Positions 54,899-64,000 are shown, numbered from the stretch's first letter. The stretch is DNA of 64,000 nt from JASGKO01 sp049840595 (GCA_049840595.1 JASGKO010000042.1:1-64000), one strand, 5' to 3'. Made by a program: numbers and translations. The notes: generated from the sequence alone by a model not told the origin.

Positions 54899-57303
54899 CT
54901 ACTTCATCGCCGCCTCTTCCAGGATCGCCCGTGCCGCTTCCTCCGGATGCGCCGCCGGAGCAATGCTGATGATCACGTATTTGCTCGTCGGTGTGTTGGA
55001 GCGGTCCGCCACGCTGTTGACCGGCACCAGCACATTCCCCTCCGGGAAATAGGTGGCTGGACACCCGCGCGGGATGTCGTAGGGCGTGACGAGGAAATTA
55101 GGCGCCTTCCGATCCTCATCCCCCGCAAAATGGCTGGTGAGGTCCACCGGCTGCCCTGCTTGCAGGCCCGCCGCGCGGATGTCCTCCGCATTCATGAAGA
55201 TCACCCGGCGACCGTTGTAGATGCCGCGATAGCGATCATCGAGGCCGTAGATGTGGGTATTGAACTGATCGTGCGAACGGATCGTCATCATCACGTAGCG
55301 CCCGGGCGCGACTTCGTTCACCGGCAGCGGATGCACGAGGAACTGCGCCTTGCCCACCGCGTTGTTAAACTTCCGCCGATCGCGCGCGTCGTTCGGCAGA
55401 TAGAAAATATCCTCCCGGATGCGCGCATTGAAGCGCTCGAAGCCGGGCACCACCTGCTCGATGTGCTCGCGGATGCGGTCGTAGTTCGCCACCAGCGCCT
55501 CCCAATTCACCGCACTGCGGCTGCCCAGCGTGGCCCGCGCCAGCCCGGCGACAATCGCGGGCTCGCTCTGCAAATGCCCGCTCGCCGGCTCGAAGAGACC
55601 GCGCGAGGGATTGATGATTCCCATCGAATCCTCGACGGTGACGAACTGCTCGCCCTCCGCCTGGCGGTCGATCTCCGAGCGGCCAAGACACGGCAGGATG
55701 AGCGCCAGCTCCCCGGTGATGAGGTGCGAGCGGTTCAGCTTCGTCGAAACGTGCGCGGTGAGCCGACAGCGCGAAAGCGCCCGCGCGGTGTATTCGGTAT
55801 CCGGCGTGGCCGCGAGAAAGTTGCCTCCGAGCGCGAAGAAAATGCGCACCTGCCCGGCGTGCATTTGCCGGATCGCCTCCACGGTATCGACCCCGTGTTT
55901 CTCCGGCGGCGTGAATTGAAATTCCGCGCCGAGCTTTTTCATGAACTGATCGTTCATCCGCTCCCAGATGCCCATCGTGCGGTCGCCCTGCACATTGGAA
56001 TGGCCACGCACCGGGCACGGTCCCGCTCCGGGCTTTCCGATGTTGCCGCCGAGCAGGAGAAAATTCATCACTTCCTGGATGCTGCCGACGCCGTTGTGCT
56101 GTTGCGTGAGCCCCATCGCCCAGCAGCAGATGATCCGCTTCGCCCGGATCGCAATTTCCGCCGCTTCGCGAATCTGCTCCCGGGTGAGCCCGCTGCCTTC
56201 GACAATCTCCTCCCACGAGGTCGCCTTGATCGCCGAGATCAAGGCCTCGTAACCTACGGTATAACCGCGAATGAACTCGTGATCGAAAACGGTGCCCGGC
56301 GCCTTTTCCTCGGCGGCCAGCATTTCCTTCATCAGCCCGCGCAGAAACGCGATGTCCCCATTGATCCGAATCGGCAGCCAGAGGTCGCTGAGCTTCGCGC
56401 CGGAGCCGAAGATGATGCCCGGCGCGCGCAGCGGATTTTTCAACTGCTGCGGGTCCTTGAAATGGAACGCGCCCACCTCGGGCAACGGATTGATGAAGAC
56501 AATCTTCGCCCCCGGTCGTCCCTCGCGCGGCTCCTTCGCCGCCTCCAGCGAGGAGAGCATGCGCGGATGGTTGGTCCCGGGATTCTGCCCGAAGATGAAG
56601 ACCGCATCTGTTTCCAAAAATCCTCCAGCTTCACGCAGCCCTTGCCGATCCCAATCGCCTCGGTGAGCGCGGTGCCGCTGGATTCGTGGCACATGTTCGA
56701 GCAATCCGGCAGGTTGTTGGTGCCATACTGGCGGACGAAAAGCTGGTAGAGAAACGCGGCCTCGTTGCTGGCGCGTCCGCTCGTGTAAAAGGCGGCGGCC
56801 TCGGGTGTCGGCAGGTTGTTCAATTCCCGCCCGAGCAGCGTGAACGCCTCTTCCCACGAGATCGGCTCATAGTGGGTGGCGTGCCTGCGCTTCACCATCG
56901 GCTGCGTCAGCCGCCCCTGCTGGCCGAGCCAGAAATCGGAGCGCCCGAGCAAATCGGCAATCGAGTGCTCGCGGAAAAATTCCGGCGTCACCCGCTTGGT
57001 CGTCCCCTCGTCGGCCAGCGCCTTCGCCCCGTTCTCGCAAAACTCCGCCACCTTGCGGTCGTGATCCGGGCTCGGCCACGCGCAGCTCTGGCAGTCGAAG
57101 CCGTTCTTTTTGTTGATCGAGAGCAGACCTTTCACCCCATGCACCACCCCCATCTGGCCGATGGCGAAACGCGCGGTCTGATAGAGCGCAGGCAACCCGG
57201 CGGCCGCCTTCGAGGCGTGCCCGATCGTGATCTCCTCTTTTTCGACCGGAGCAAGCTCCGGCACAGGTTCGTCGGAAGGCGGATACTCAGAATTCTCGGA
57301 CAT
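54899..57303 (-). CDS. FdhF/YdeP-type molybdopterin oxidoreductase (one frameshift)
   Basis: Member of the molybdopterin (bis-MGD) oxidoreductase family closest to the formate-dehydrogenase-alpha-like YdeP group. The N-terminus has the short motif GFDCQSCAWPSPDHDRKVAE then FCENGAKALADE in place of a full four-Cys iron-sulfur site. The cofactor-binding segments are NLPDCSNMCHESSGTALTEA, then after an indel near 56620 DAVFIFGQNPGTNHPRMLSS, ICCWAMGLTQQHNGVGSIQE and GGNIGKPGAGPCPVRGHSNV, then the C-terminal MoCo domain (YVMMTIRSHDQFNTHIYGLD). About 800 aa, no Tat signal. In this group the true substrate is usually unknown. It sits 90 bp from cydAB on the same strand. Confidence 0.85.
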
Positions 57304-57393
57304 GGCGTTGATGCGATTTTGCTCCCACGAGTGCGCCCCTCGCGGAAAAGTTACTACTTATAAAAGGATACGTTTGGCGCGGATCGGTTGGTT

Positions 57394-58443
57394 TTAATAA
57401 ATCCCCTGGTTGTCCTTCGCGACATTCACCTTGCCGGAGTAATGCCGCTGGATAATCACGAGATAGGTGAAGGAGAGGATGAGCGCGACCACCCACCACC
57501 CGATCGCCAGCCGCAGGCTTTGCTCGGGCGAGGCACAGGCGGCTGCCGTGAGATTCGCCGCCGGATCGAGCGTGGAAAAAAGCATCACCGGATACAGCGT
57601 GGCCGCGCCGCTGAGCAGCACGCCGAAAAGCAGGAACGAGGAGCCGATCAGCGCCCGGCGTTCGTGCCCATTGATCAACCCCGTCACCAGCGCCAGGGCC
57701 GCCGCCACCGTCACCAGCATGGCTCCCCACGCCAGCGGACGAATGAGCAACCCCTGCAGCAACTCGGGACGTACCATCCACGTAAACCACGTGATGATGA
57801 TGAACCCCGGCACCACGATCACCCACAGCCGCCGCGCCAGCGCGATGGACCGCTCATAGACCGGCCCTTCCGTGCGCATCGCGAGGTAGGTCGCCCCGTG
57901 CGCCAGCAACACCAGCACGCAGAAGACGGCCACCGAAAGCGTGTACCAATCCAGCAACCCCACCTGCCCGTGCACCTGGAAATTCGTGAAGAACGAGAGG
58001 AAAAATGAACCGTCTTTTCCCAGCGGCGCGCCACGCACGACATTCCCCATCGCCGCGCCGAAGAGCACCGCGAGCAGCACATTGCTGAAGACAAAGACGA
58101 CATCCCAAAAAGTCTGCCAGAGCTGGTCGTTGATATGCCCGCCCACCTCCAGCGAGATCCCCCGCAGCAGGATGCACCACAGGATGAGAATCAGCGCCAG
58201 ATAGTAACCCGAGAAAGCGGCGGCGAGCAGCTTGGGAAACGCCATCAGCATCACCCCGCCGACGCCGACGAGCCACACCTCGTGCCACGACCAGAGCGGC
58301 CCGATCGCGGCGATCACCTGGCGGCGTTCCGCGGAATTGCGCGCCACGATCCAGTGCAGAATGCCCGCGCCGAAGTTTCGCCCGTCGAGCACCACGTAGA
58401 TCGTGAGCATGAAGGCCAGAATGCCATACCAGAGCGGAATCAT
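57394..58443 (-). CDS. cydB: Cytochrome bd ubiquinol oxidase subunit II
   Basis: Membrane subunit of the high-affinity quinol oxidase. Start 58443 gives MIPLWYGILAFMLTIYVVLD with the family G-x-G helix (GRNFGAGILHW). Later GPLWSWHEVWLVGVGGVMLM and TFWDVVFVFSNVLLAVLFGA are characteristic. Length 349 aa with about nine membrane segments. The frame continues upstream into the end of cydA without a stop. In the adjacent frame a TGA overlaps this ATG, so I treat it as a separate gene. Confidence 0.88.
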   Translation of the reverse strand: MIPLWYGILAFMLTIYVVLDGRNFGAGILHWIVARNSAERRQVIAAIGPLWSWHEVWLVGVGGVMLMAFPKLLAAAFSGYYLALILILWCILLRGISLEVGGHINDQLWQTFWDVVFVFSNVLLAVLFGAAMGNVVRGAPLGKDGSFFLSFFTNFQVHGQVGLLDWYTLSVAVFCVLVLLAHGATYLAMRTEGPVYERSIALARRLWVIVVPGFIIITWFTWMVRPELLQGLLIRPLAWGAMLVTVAAALALVTGLINGHERRALIGSSFLLFGVLLSGAATLYPVMLFSTLDPAANLTAAACASPEQSLRLAIGWWVVALILSFTYLVIIQRHYSGKVNVAKDNQGIY

Positions 58444-59816
58444 GAGTGCACCTCCGCTCCCGCGTGCGCGCCGGCTCATCTTCCGGCCCGTGATGATCTC
58501 CCGCCCCACGAGGTAGAGAAAGAGCAGCCCGAGCACGAAATAAAGCCCGGCAAAACCGATCAGCGTAAAGATCGTGTCGCCCGGGCTGACCACTTTGCTG
58601 TAGCCCGCATTCGTGCGGAGCAGGCCGTAGATCAGCCACGGCTGGCGACCCAGCTCGGCCGTCATCCAACCGAGCGAATTGGCGATATACGGGAAGGGGA
58701 AGGAGAGCATGAGCACCCAGAGCAGCAGGTGGGTTACTCTCCAGCTTCCCACGCCATCGCGACCACAGCGCCCACGCCATAATGAGGATGAAGATCGTCC
58801 CCAGCGTGATCATGAGGTGGAAGGCGTAGTAGAGCAGCTCGATGTTGTCGGGCCATTGGTCGCGCGGAAATTCGTTGAGCCCGCGCACGTAGCTCTGAAA
58901 GGTTCCGTAGGCGAGAAAGCTGAGCACCCCGGGCAGCGGAATCGGGTTTTCCAGCCGTTGTTCCGCCACGTTGGGCTGGCCGATCACCGTCACCTCCGCC
59001 AGCCGTCCGCCCTCGAAGCGGCCCTCCATCGCGGCGAGCGTCACCGGCTGATGATGCCCCACCATTTTCGCCTGCGAATCGCCGGTGGGAAAAGCCACCA
59101 GCAGCGACGCCACCAACCCGACCAGCGTGCCCCCGCGCAGATAAAGCTGCGCCTGGGTGGGATACAACCCGCGCAATTGATAGAAGGCCCCGATCGCCGC
59201 AACCACAAACGAGCCGGTCACCAGCGCCGCGCATTGATTGTGCGCGAATTGCACGAACGCCCACGGATTCAGCAGATACGCGCTCAGGTTCGCCAGCATC
59301 AGCGTCCCATCCGGAGCGAAGGCATACCCCACCGGATGTTGCATGAAGGAGTTCGTCACCAAAATGAACAGCCCCGAGAGCCAGCTCCCGGTCGCGACGC
59401 CAATCGCCGCGAGAAAGTGATTGCGCGGCCCGAGCCGTTTCTCGCCCCAGATCAACGCGCCAATGAAGGCGCTTTCCAAAAAGAACGCGAACATGCCCTC
59501 CATCGCCAGCGTCTGCCCGATGATGCTGCCGCTGTAGCGCGTAAAGCCCGCCCAGTTCGTGCCGAATTGAAATTCCATCGGGATGCCGGTCACCACCCCG
59601 ACCGCAAAGTTCAGCCCAAAGATTTTCGCCCAGAACCGCGCGGCCTGATTGTATTTTTCCTCGCCGGTCCGGAACGCCTTCCATTTCCAAAAAACGAGAA
59701 ACCACGCCAGCCCCATCGTGAGCTGCGGGAAGAGGTAATGATAGGTGATGGTAAAGGCGAACTGGATGCGATGCCAGAGCGCGGGATCGGTGAGTGGGAT
59801 GCCGGGATCAGCCATG
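58440..59816 (-). CDS. cydA: Cytochrome bd ubiquinol oxidase subunit I (frameshift near 58745)
   Basis: Heme-carrying subunit. Start 59816 (MADPGIPLTDPALWHRIQFA) is followed by the conserved TYHYLFPQLTMGLAWFLVFW, GVVTGIPMEFQFGTNWAGFT with the quinone/heme helix, FAFFLESAFIGALIWGEKRL and NSFMQHPVGYAF. A frame break near 58745, after WRGKLE, moves the C-terminal part into the frame shared with cydB (RVTHLLLWVLMLSFPFPYIA, then SLGWMTAELGRQPW). The short C-terminus and probable second indel near 58480 would give the stop at 58440. The Q-loop is short, as in CioA-like enzymes. Confidence 0.9.
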
Positions 59817-60097
59817 GTGAGTATGAAGTGCGGGGTTGCGTTCGGGGAGGGAATGAAACACTTCCAGGGGCTGGCCACCGCCAGGGAACCGCCCGGCGCA
59901 CACCTCTTCACCACCTCGCGGGAGCGACCAGCGAGTCCGTGAAGAGAAGCAACAGCGGTTCACGTTGCAAGAGCGTAAAGAGCGGTCCAGTGGATGACAA
60001 GCACTCCGTTGCGACACCAATGAATCACGCCAACTCAAAGGCTCAATAATTGCCTTACGCTCTCGCGCACTGATGGTAAACTGCGGCCTTCCTCACG

Positions 60098-60607
60098 ATG
60101 AAAGACACGCTTGCAGAAATCAATGAACTGCGCGCCACCGGCCTGATCGGCCAATGGGCAATCGGCGGAGCCATGGGGGCTACTTTTTATCTGGAACCGA
60201 TTTCGACCTTCGACTTGGACGTGTTTGTGTTGTTTGAGAACGCGCCATTAATTCTTACTTTATCCCCCATTTACGATTTTTTGAAAACTCGCGGCCACGT
60301 TGCAGATGGAGAAGCAATCATGGTTCATGGATGGCCAGTCCAGTTCCTGCCCGCCGAATCGGCTTTACTTCATGAAGCCGTAGAAGAAGCCAGGACCATC
60401 GACTTCGAAGGGGTCCCTGCACGGGTAATGCTAGCCGAGCATCTCATGGCTATCGCTCTGCAAACCGCGCGCTCCAAAGATTTTGCTCGATTGATCGCCT
60501 TTGTGGAAGGAAAGGTAGCCGATCGCACAAAATTGAACGAGATTTTGAGTCGGCACCACTTGTTGGAAGCTTGGAACCGTTTTGAAAGAAACTATTTTAC
60601 CCCGTGA
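60098..60607 (+). CDS. Nucleotidyltransferase-like protein of a two-gene module
   Basis: A 169-residue protein. The N-terminus shows the nucleotidyltransferase pattern GQWAIGGAMGATFYLEPIST then FDLDVFV, where GG and D-x-D correspond to the nucleotide and metal-binding residues of MNT/AbiEii-like enzymes. The rest is helical with an Arg/Lys-containing tail (LMAIALQTARSKDFARLIAF). It is lower in GC than its neighbours. Its stop overlaps the ATG of a small downstream gene (TGATG), as in many toxin-antitoxin pairs. Fold assignment is fairly likely; toxin function is inference. Confidence 0.65.
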   Translation: MKDTLAEINELRATGLIGQWAIGGAMGATFYLEPISTFDLDVFVLFENAPLILTLSPIYDFLKTRGHVADGEAIMVHGWPVQFLPAESALLHEAVEEARTIDFEGVPARVMLAEHLMAIALQTARSKDFARLIAFVEGKVADRTKLNEILSRHHLLEAWNRFERNYFTP

Positions 60608-60783
60608 TGAGCCCTCTCATGCAGCGACTACTTGCCGAAAAGTCGGATCGACGACGGCGATTGATGGCCCTTCCCTATCCGGAAAAAGTTCGAATCGTGG
60701 AACAACTCCGAGCTGCCTCCCGGCAAATTCGTCAGGTGACAGATCTGGAATCATCAAGAGTGAGAGAAGGGTCTCCACCATAA
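60607..60783 (+). CDS. Small basic partner protein (58 aa)
   Basis: Starts at the A of the preceding TGA (TGATG). The sequence begins MSPLMQRLLAEKSDRRRRLM and continues ALPYPEKVRIVEQLRAASRQ. The 'RRR-L-x-x-LP-x-x-EK-x-R-I-x-x-x-L' pattern is one I associate with short proteins found next to nucleotidyltransferases. Very basic N-terminal half, short tail. Likely co-translated with the preceding gene; possible antitoxin. Confidence 0.6.
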   Translation: MSPLMQRLLAEKSDRRRRLMALPYPEKVRIVEQLRAASRQIRQVTDLESSRVREGSPP

Positions 60784-60855
60784 GCTGCGATCCCGATCAT
60801 CGGAAGCCGAGATGGAGATTGGAATCCCGCCGCGCCCTGTGGCAGGCTTGCGCTT

Positions 60856-62196
60856 ATGAGTAATCCATCCCCGCTTGATGAGTTGTTTGCGTTTCTGCGG
60901 TTTGCGAGTGTTTCGACCGAGCCCAATCATCAGGGCGAGGTGAAGGCCTGTGCGGAATGGCTGGTGGAAAAATTTCGCTCGATGGGACTCACCACGGCGC
61001 TGCACGAAACCGCCGGGCATCCGGTGGTGCTGGCGCGCAATGCGCATCAGCCGGGACGGCGCACGGTGCTCATCTACGGGCACTACGACGTGCAGCCGGT
61101 GGACCCGGTGGAGCTGTGGTCGTCGCCGCCCTTCGAGCCGCGCGTGGCGGATGGAAAGATTTTTGCCCGTGGCTCGACGGATAACAAAGGGCAGATTCTC
61201 GCGCACATCCTGGGTGTGGAGCAGGCGCTGCAACGCGACGGCGATTTGCCGGTGAATGTGATTTTTCTCGTGGAAGGCGAAGAGGAAATCGGCAGCCCGA
61301 ATCTGCGCGCATTTTTGGAAGCGCATCGCGACGAACTCCAGTGCGACGTGGTGGCGATCTCCGATACCGGCATGCTCGCGCCGGGCGTGCCGACCTTCAC
61401 CTACGGCCTGCGCGGCATCGTGGCGCTGGAGGTGAAAGTGAAAGGCCCCGCGCTCGACTTGCACTCGGGCATTTTCGGCGGAGCGATTGCGAACCCCGCC
61501 ACCATGCTGGCCCGCCTCGTCGCCACGCTGCACGATGCCGAGGGCCGCGTGGCCGTGGCCGGTTTCTACGACGACGTCGCCCCGCTCCAGGAATGGGAGC
61601 GTGAACTCTGGCGCACCCTGCCGGTGAGCGACGAAGAACTGCTCTCCCTCACCGGCGCGCCGGGCCTCTTCGGCGAGACTGGCTACTCCAGCACCGAACA
61701 AATGTGGGCCCGCCCCACCGCGGAGGTAAACGGCCTCGGCGGCGGCTTCCAGGGCGTCGGCAGCAAGACCGTGATCCCCAAGGAAGCCTTCGTGAAATTG
61801 ACCTTCCGCCTCGTGCCCAATCAGGACCCGCAGAAAATCGCGGCCTTGGTTCAAGCCCATCTGGAAAAACATTGTCCACCCGGAGTGACGCTGGAAATCA
61901 GCGCCGGTCACGCAGGCATGCCCTACGTCATGGACCCGCATTCGCCGTATGGTCAGGCCGCCCAGCGCGCATTGAAAGCCACCTTTGGCCGCGAGGTCGC
62001 GCTCATTCGTGAAGGCGGTTCCATCCCGATCGTGCAAACCTTCAAGGACGTGCTCGGCGTGGAGACGATGCTCCTCGGCCTCGCCCTCCCCGACTGCCGC
62101 GCCCACGCTCCCGACGAAAATTTCCCGATCGAAAACTTCGAAGCCGGGATGCGTCTCAACGCCGCGCTATTGAAGGAACTGAGCGCCGGGAGTTAA
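60856..62196 (+). CDS. M20-family dipeptidase (metallopeptidase)
   Basis: Zinc peptidase of the M20/ArgE-DapE group that cleaves di- or small peptides. Length 446 aa, intact. Metal-site motifs: VLIYGHYDVQPVDPVELWSS (His and Asp), ARGSTDNKGQILAH (bridging Asp), VEGEEEIGSPNL (catalytic Glu and metal Glu), and the C-terminal LALPDCRAHAPDENFPIEN with the last His ligand. No signal peptide, so cytoplasmic. It lies 72 bp after the two-gene module and converges on the FlhF gene. Confidence 0.9.
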   Translation: MSNPSPLDELFAFLRFASVSTEPNHQGEVKACAEWLVEKFRSMGLTTALHETAGHPVVLARNAHQPGRRTVLIYGHYDVQPVDPVELWSSPPFEPRVADGKIFARGSTDNKGQILAHILGVEQALQRDGDLPVNVIFLVEGEEEIGSPNLRAFLEAHRDELQCDVVAISDTGMLAPGVPTFTYGLRGIVALEVKVKGPALDLHSGIFGGAIANPATMLARLVATLHDAEGRVAVAGFYDDVAPLQEWERELWRTLPVSDEELLSLTGAPGLFGETGYSSTEQMWARPTAEVNGLGGGFQGVGSKTVIPKEAFVKLTFRLVPNQDPQKIAALVQAHLEKHCPPGVTLEISAGHAGMPYVMDPHSPYGQAAQRALKATFGREVALIREGGSIPIVQTFKDVLGVETMLLGLALPDCRAHAPDENFPIENFEAGMRLNAALLKELSAGS

Positions 62197-62329
62197 ACCG
62201 GACGAGCCGAAGCTCGTAACGAGGAGAATTCCCATCGAAACAAGCTAAACAGGCGAAAGGATTCCCCTTTTCGTATCCTTTAGCGTATTTCGATGGCCTC
62301 TCCTCTTCGTGCGCTTCGTGGTGAATTAC

Positions 62330-63559
62330 TCAGCGCCCCATCGCCGCCGGCAGGCGAAACGTCTTTTCCACCAGCGTTGTAAAGACCTGCTCGTGCACGT
62401 TGCCGGACACATTCTGCCCCGCGCTCAGAAACAGCGGCGTGAGCCCGCTGCTCAGGATGCAATCCCACAGCTTGCCCCAGTGCTGCACTTCGTCGAGGTG
62501 CGTGAAGACCACATGCGTCGCGCCCGCGCCGAGGGCGAGCCCGAAGGTGCGCTTGATCGTCTCCATCTCGTAGGCCGCATTGAGGATGAGCACGCGCGTC
62601 TCCACGTAGAACTCGCCGAGCAACCGGCCGAGATCGCGCCACTGCGCATCGTCGGTGAGCGGGATGCCCGCGAGATCGAAATACACCCGCTGATCCTCGG
62701 GAATCGCCGCGAGATTGTCGCCGTAACGATGCAGCGGCACATTCAGCGCTTCGCAAAACATCGCGAGCCCCTCGGTCGGATTCGGCAGATCGCCGTCGAG
62801 CTTCATCACACAGGCCGGCTGTTGCCGGAAAAAGATGTCCATCGTCAGCGCCTTGCACAGCGCGGTCGTGATCCCGCTGCCGGGCGTGCCGAAAAAGGCG
62901 ACGTGCCGTCCCACCGTGCGCTGCGGCTGCTTGTTCCAGAGCCCGCGCAGGAGCTCCACCACCTCGCCGAGCGAATCGCGCAGCGGGCGGCGTTTGATGC
63001 GTTCCCAACGATCCGTCGCCTGGAGCCGGGCGAGTAATCTCGGGGAAATGCCGCTGCGGGTGAGCAGCCGCTCCAGGGGCTCGCTGAAGAGCTGGTCGGC
63101 CTCGCGGGGGAGATCGACGATTTCGGGCTGATTGGGGTTGGCTGGGGCGTTCGAGGTGAAGGAAACGGAGGCCGGGACCGGAGTCGTCGGCGCGGGGGAC
63201 ACGGGTGAGACCGGGGGTTCCGGCGGGGTGGGAAAAGTGGGAAAGGCCGCTTCCGGAGCAGGCGCGGCGGGGAAAACCGGGTGGCTCACTGGCGGCGCGG
63301 GCGGCGTGGCCGCCGGTGCTGCCGCCGCATCGGGCGCCGTCACCTCGGCGATGATTTCCAGCTTCGGCGCGCTGAGCAGGCGGGTCAGGCCGTTGCCCGT
63401 CATCTGCTTCACCGACACCACGCGGGCATTGCCGTTGAACTTGTCGTGAATGAGCTGCACCGCTTCCTCGGCAGAGGAAACCACAAATTGGAACCGGGTG
63501 CCCGGCGGATGCGAAGAGGGCGCGGGATTCATGATCGGCAACGGGGACATGGCGGGCAT
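62330..63559 (-). CDS. flhF: FlhF-like flagellar GTPase lacking the P-loop lysine
   Basis: SRP-type GTPase family member that places the flagellum at the pole. Start 63559 overlaps the upstream stop (TGATG). The N-terminal domain (VVSSAEEAVQLIHDKFNGNA, then RVVSVKQMTG) leads to a long Pro/Ala linker (about 75-145) and the NG domain. The G1 loop reads FGTPGSGITTALCKAL at about 224, where FlhF normally has GxxGxGKT: the Lys is Ile (ATC). G3 is FDLAG instead of DTAG, and G4 is THLDE instead of TKLDE. The C-terminus (GLTPLFLSAGQNVSGNV) keeps the FlhF shape. There is no frame break. The protein is probably unable to hydrolyse GTP normally. Confidence 0.75.
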   Translation of the reverse strand: MPAMSPLPIMNPAPSSHPPGTRFQFVVSSAEEAVQLIHDKFNGNARVVSVKQMTGNGLTRLLSAPKLEIIAEVTAPDAAAAPAATPPAPPVSHPVFPAAPAPEAAFPTFPTPPEPPVSPVSPAPTTPVPASVSFTSNAPANPNQPEIVDLPREADQLFSEPLERLLTRSGISPRLLARLQATDRWERIKRRPLRDSLGEVVELLRGLWNKQPQRTVGRHVAFFGTPGSGITTALCKALTMDIFFRQQPACVMKLDGDLPNPTEGLAMFCEALNVPLHRYGDNLAAIPEDQRVYFDLAGIPLTDDAQWRDLGRLLGEFYVETRVLILNAAYEMETIKRTFGLALGAGATHVVFTHLDEVQHWGKLWDCILSSGLTPLFLSAGQNVSGNVHEQVFTTLVEKTFRLPAAMGR

Positions 63560-63942
63560 CAGGCAGCGACCGCCGGGCCATAGGCGCGGCGGATCATGTT
63601 GGCCGTGGGTTTCACCGCCGCTTGGGCGAAGCTCGGGGTCATCGAATACTTCAGCAGCAGCTTCTCGTTCTCCCGATCGAGCAGCATCAGCGCGAGCACC
63701 TTCTGCTGGGCGCGCTGGATGGTGCCATGATGTTGCGCCGCCTGTTCGGGCGCGCTGGAGTAAGTCGTGCGCAGGGCCTGGAGCGAAATATCGAGCAGCG
63801 GCAGCAGCTCGCGCTTCTTCTGTAGAAACGTCTCCGTCGGCGGACGCTGGCTGGTCTGCATGATCCGGTTTTCCTCCAGCAGGATGCCATGCAGTTCCTG
63901 ACAGAGCGTAAAATGCTGTTCCAAGGCTTCGGCGAGTATCAT
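63559..63942 (-). CDS. FlgN-like flagellar chaperone candidate
   Basis: Helical 127-residue protein, likely a cytoplasmic chaperone for hook-filament junction proteins. It has heptad-like Leu/Glu spacing (EALEQHFTLCQELHGILLEE, then ETFLQKKRELLPLLDISLQA) and an ENEKLLLK segment near the C-terminus as FlgN proteins do. It is driven by the sigma-54 promoter at 63960 and coupled to the FlhF gene (TGATG). FlgN is my best guess; the family signature is weak. Confidence 0.5.
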   Translation of the reverse strand: MILAEALEQHFTLCQELHGILLEENRIMQTSQRPPTETFLQKKRELLPLLDISLQALRTTYSSAPEQAAQHHGTIQRAQQKVLALMLLDRENEKLLLKYSMTPSFAQAAVKPTANMIRRAYGPAVAA

Positions 63943-63959
63943 AGTCGGGATCTTGGCTT

Positions 63960-63975
63960 AGCAATGCCCGTGCCA
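63960..63975 (-). promoter_or_regulatory. Sigma-54 promoter of the FlgN-like/flhF unit
   Basis: Minus strand TGGCACGGGCATTGCT, a full match to the consensus. The predicted start is about 63949, giving a 7-nt leader before the ATG at 63942. Any activator site would lie outside the window. Confidence 0.78.
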
Positions 63976-64000
63976 TCAGAGAAGCGAAGCGCTTTCACAG

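Overview
The window looks like one contig of a GC-rich, flagellated Gram-negative bacterium. My best guess is a member of the Verrucomicrobiota/PVC group. The guess rests on the flagellar gene order, the dispersed intergenic repeats, a secreted GH2 enzyme, and the combination of a large class II ribonucleotide reductase, a Tgt fusion and an HME-RND metal pump. It is an impression from gene content, not a placement. There are no rRNA genes. One tRNA-Ser(GGA) is present.

Layout. 1-1208: flgG (cut by the window edge) and flgF. 1742-2755: a secreted nucleoside hydrolase. 3013-6129: a transcription unit of a small membrane protein, fliA (sigma-28), motA, motB and a small unknown protein. 6650-9023: a secreted GH2 beta-galactosidase. 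9107-11306: a mobile island with a RAYT transposase between inverted REP units, an IS5-family element and a third REP. 11337-29428: one very long minus-strand flagellar operon, flgB-flgC-fliE-fliF-fliG-fliH-fliI-fliJ-motE-like-fliK-flgD-flgE-fliL-fliM-fliN-fliO-fliP-fliQ-fliR-flhB-flhA. 29654-33028: an unknown flagellar-region gene, fliS, a FlgM-like gene and fliD. 33596-34399: flagellin, on the plus strand. 35134-39197: class II RNR (nrdJ) and a secreted unknown. 39198-40461: an island of direct and inverted repeats. 40551-44598: groEL, groES and dnaK, all heavily frameshifted. 44876-44966: tRNA-Ser. 45387-47438: a Tgt/MnmC-like fusion. 47592-53809: a Cus/Czc-type metal efflux operon. 54098-59816: a small membrane protein, an FdhF/YdeP-type molybdopterin oxidoreductase and cytochrome bd (cydB, cydA). 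60098-60783: a toxin-antitoxin-like pair. 60856-62196: an M20 dipeptidase. 62330-63942: a FlgN-like gene and a divergent FlhF.

Flagellar regulation can be read from the DNA. Several flagellar transcription units on the minus strand are preceded by sigma-54 (-24/-12) sites of the form TGGCAC-N5-TTGCT, at 1221, 1483, 6170, 29443, 30215 and 63960. In three cases the predicted start of transcription is only 2-7 nt from the start codon. A 13-bp palindrome, GGCA-N5-TGCC, recurs about 110-205 bp upstream of these promoters, where an NtrC-type activator would bind. Flagellin, fliD and the FlgM-like gene instead have sigma-28-like promoters, with 8-mer boxes separated by exactly 11 nt. This gives a sigma-54 (rod, hook, export, fliA) to sigma-28 (filament, cap, anti-sigma) cascade.

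A caution on quality. Many conserved genes carry single-base frame breaks. They are dense in motA/motB, dnaK/groES/groEL and cusB/cusA, and single in flgF, flgD, fliL, fliI, fliF, nrdJ, cusC and fdh. Neighbouring genes are clean. Locally poor sequence is the simplest explanation, and I have annotated these genes across the breaks. The most unusual items are the Tgt-MnmC fusion, the FlhF lacking its P-loop lysine, the sigma-54/13-bp palindrome regulon with near-leaderless transcripts, the 39.2-40.5 kb repeat island and the small two-gene nucleotidyltransferase module.
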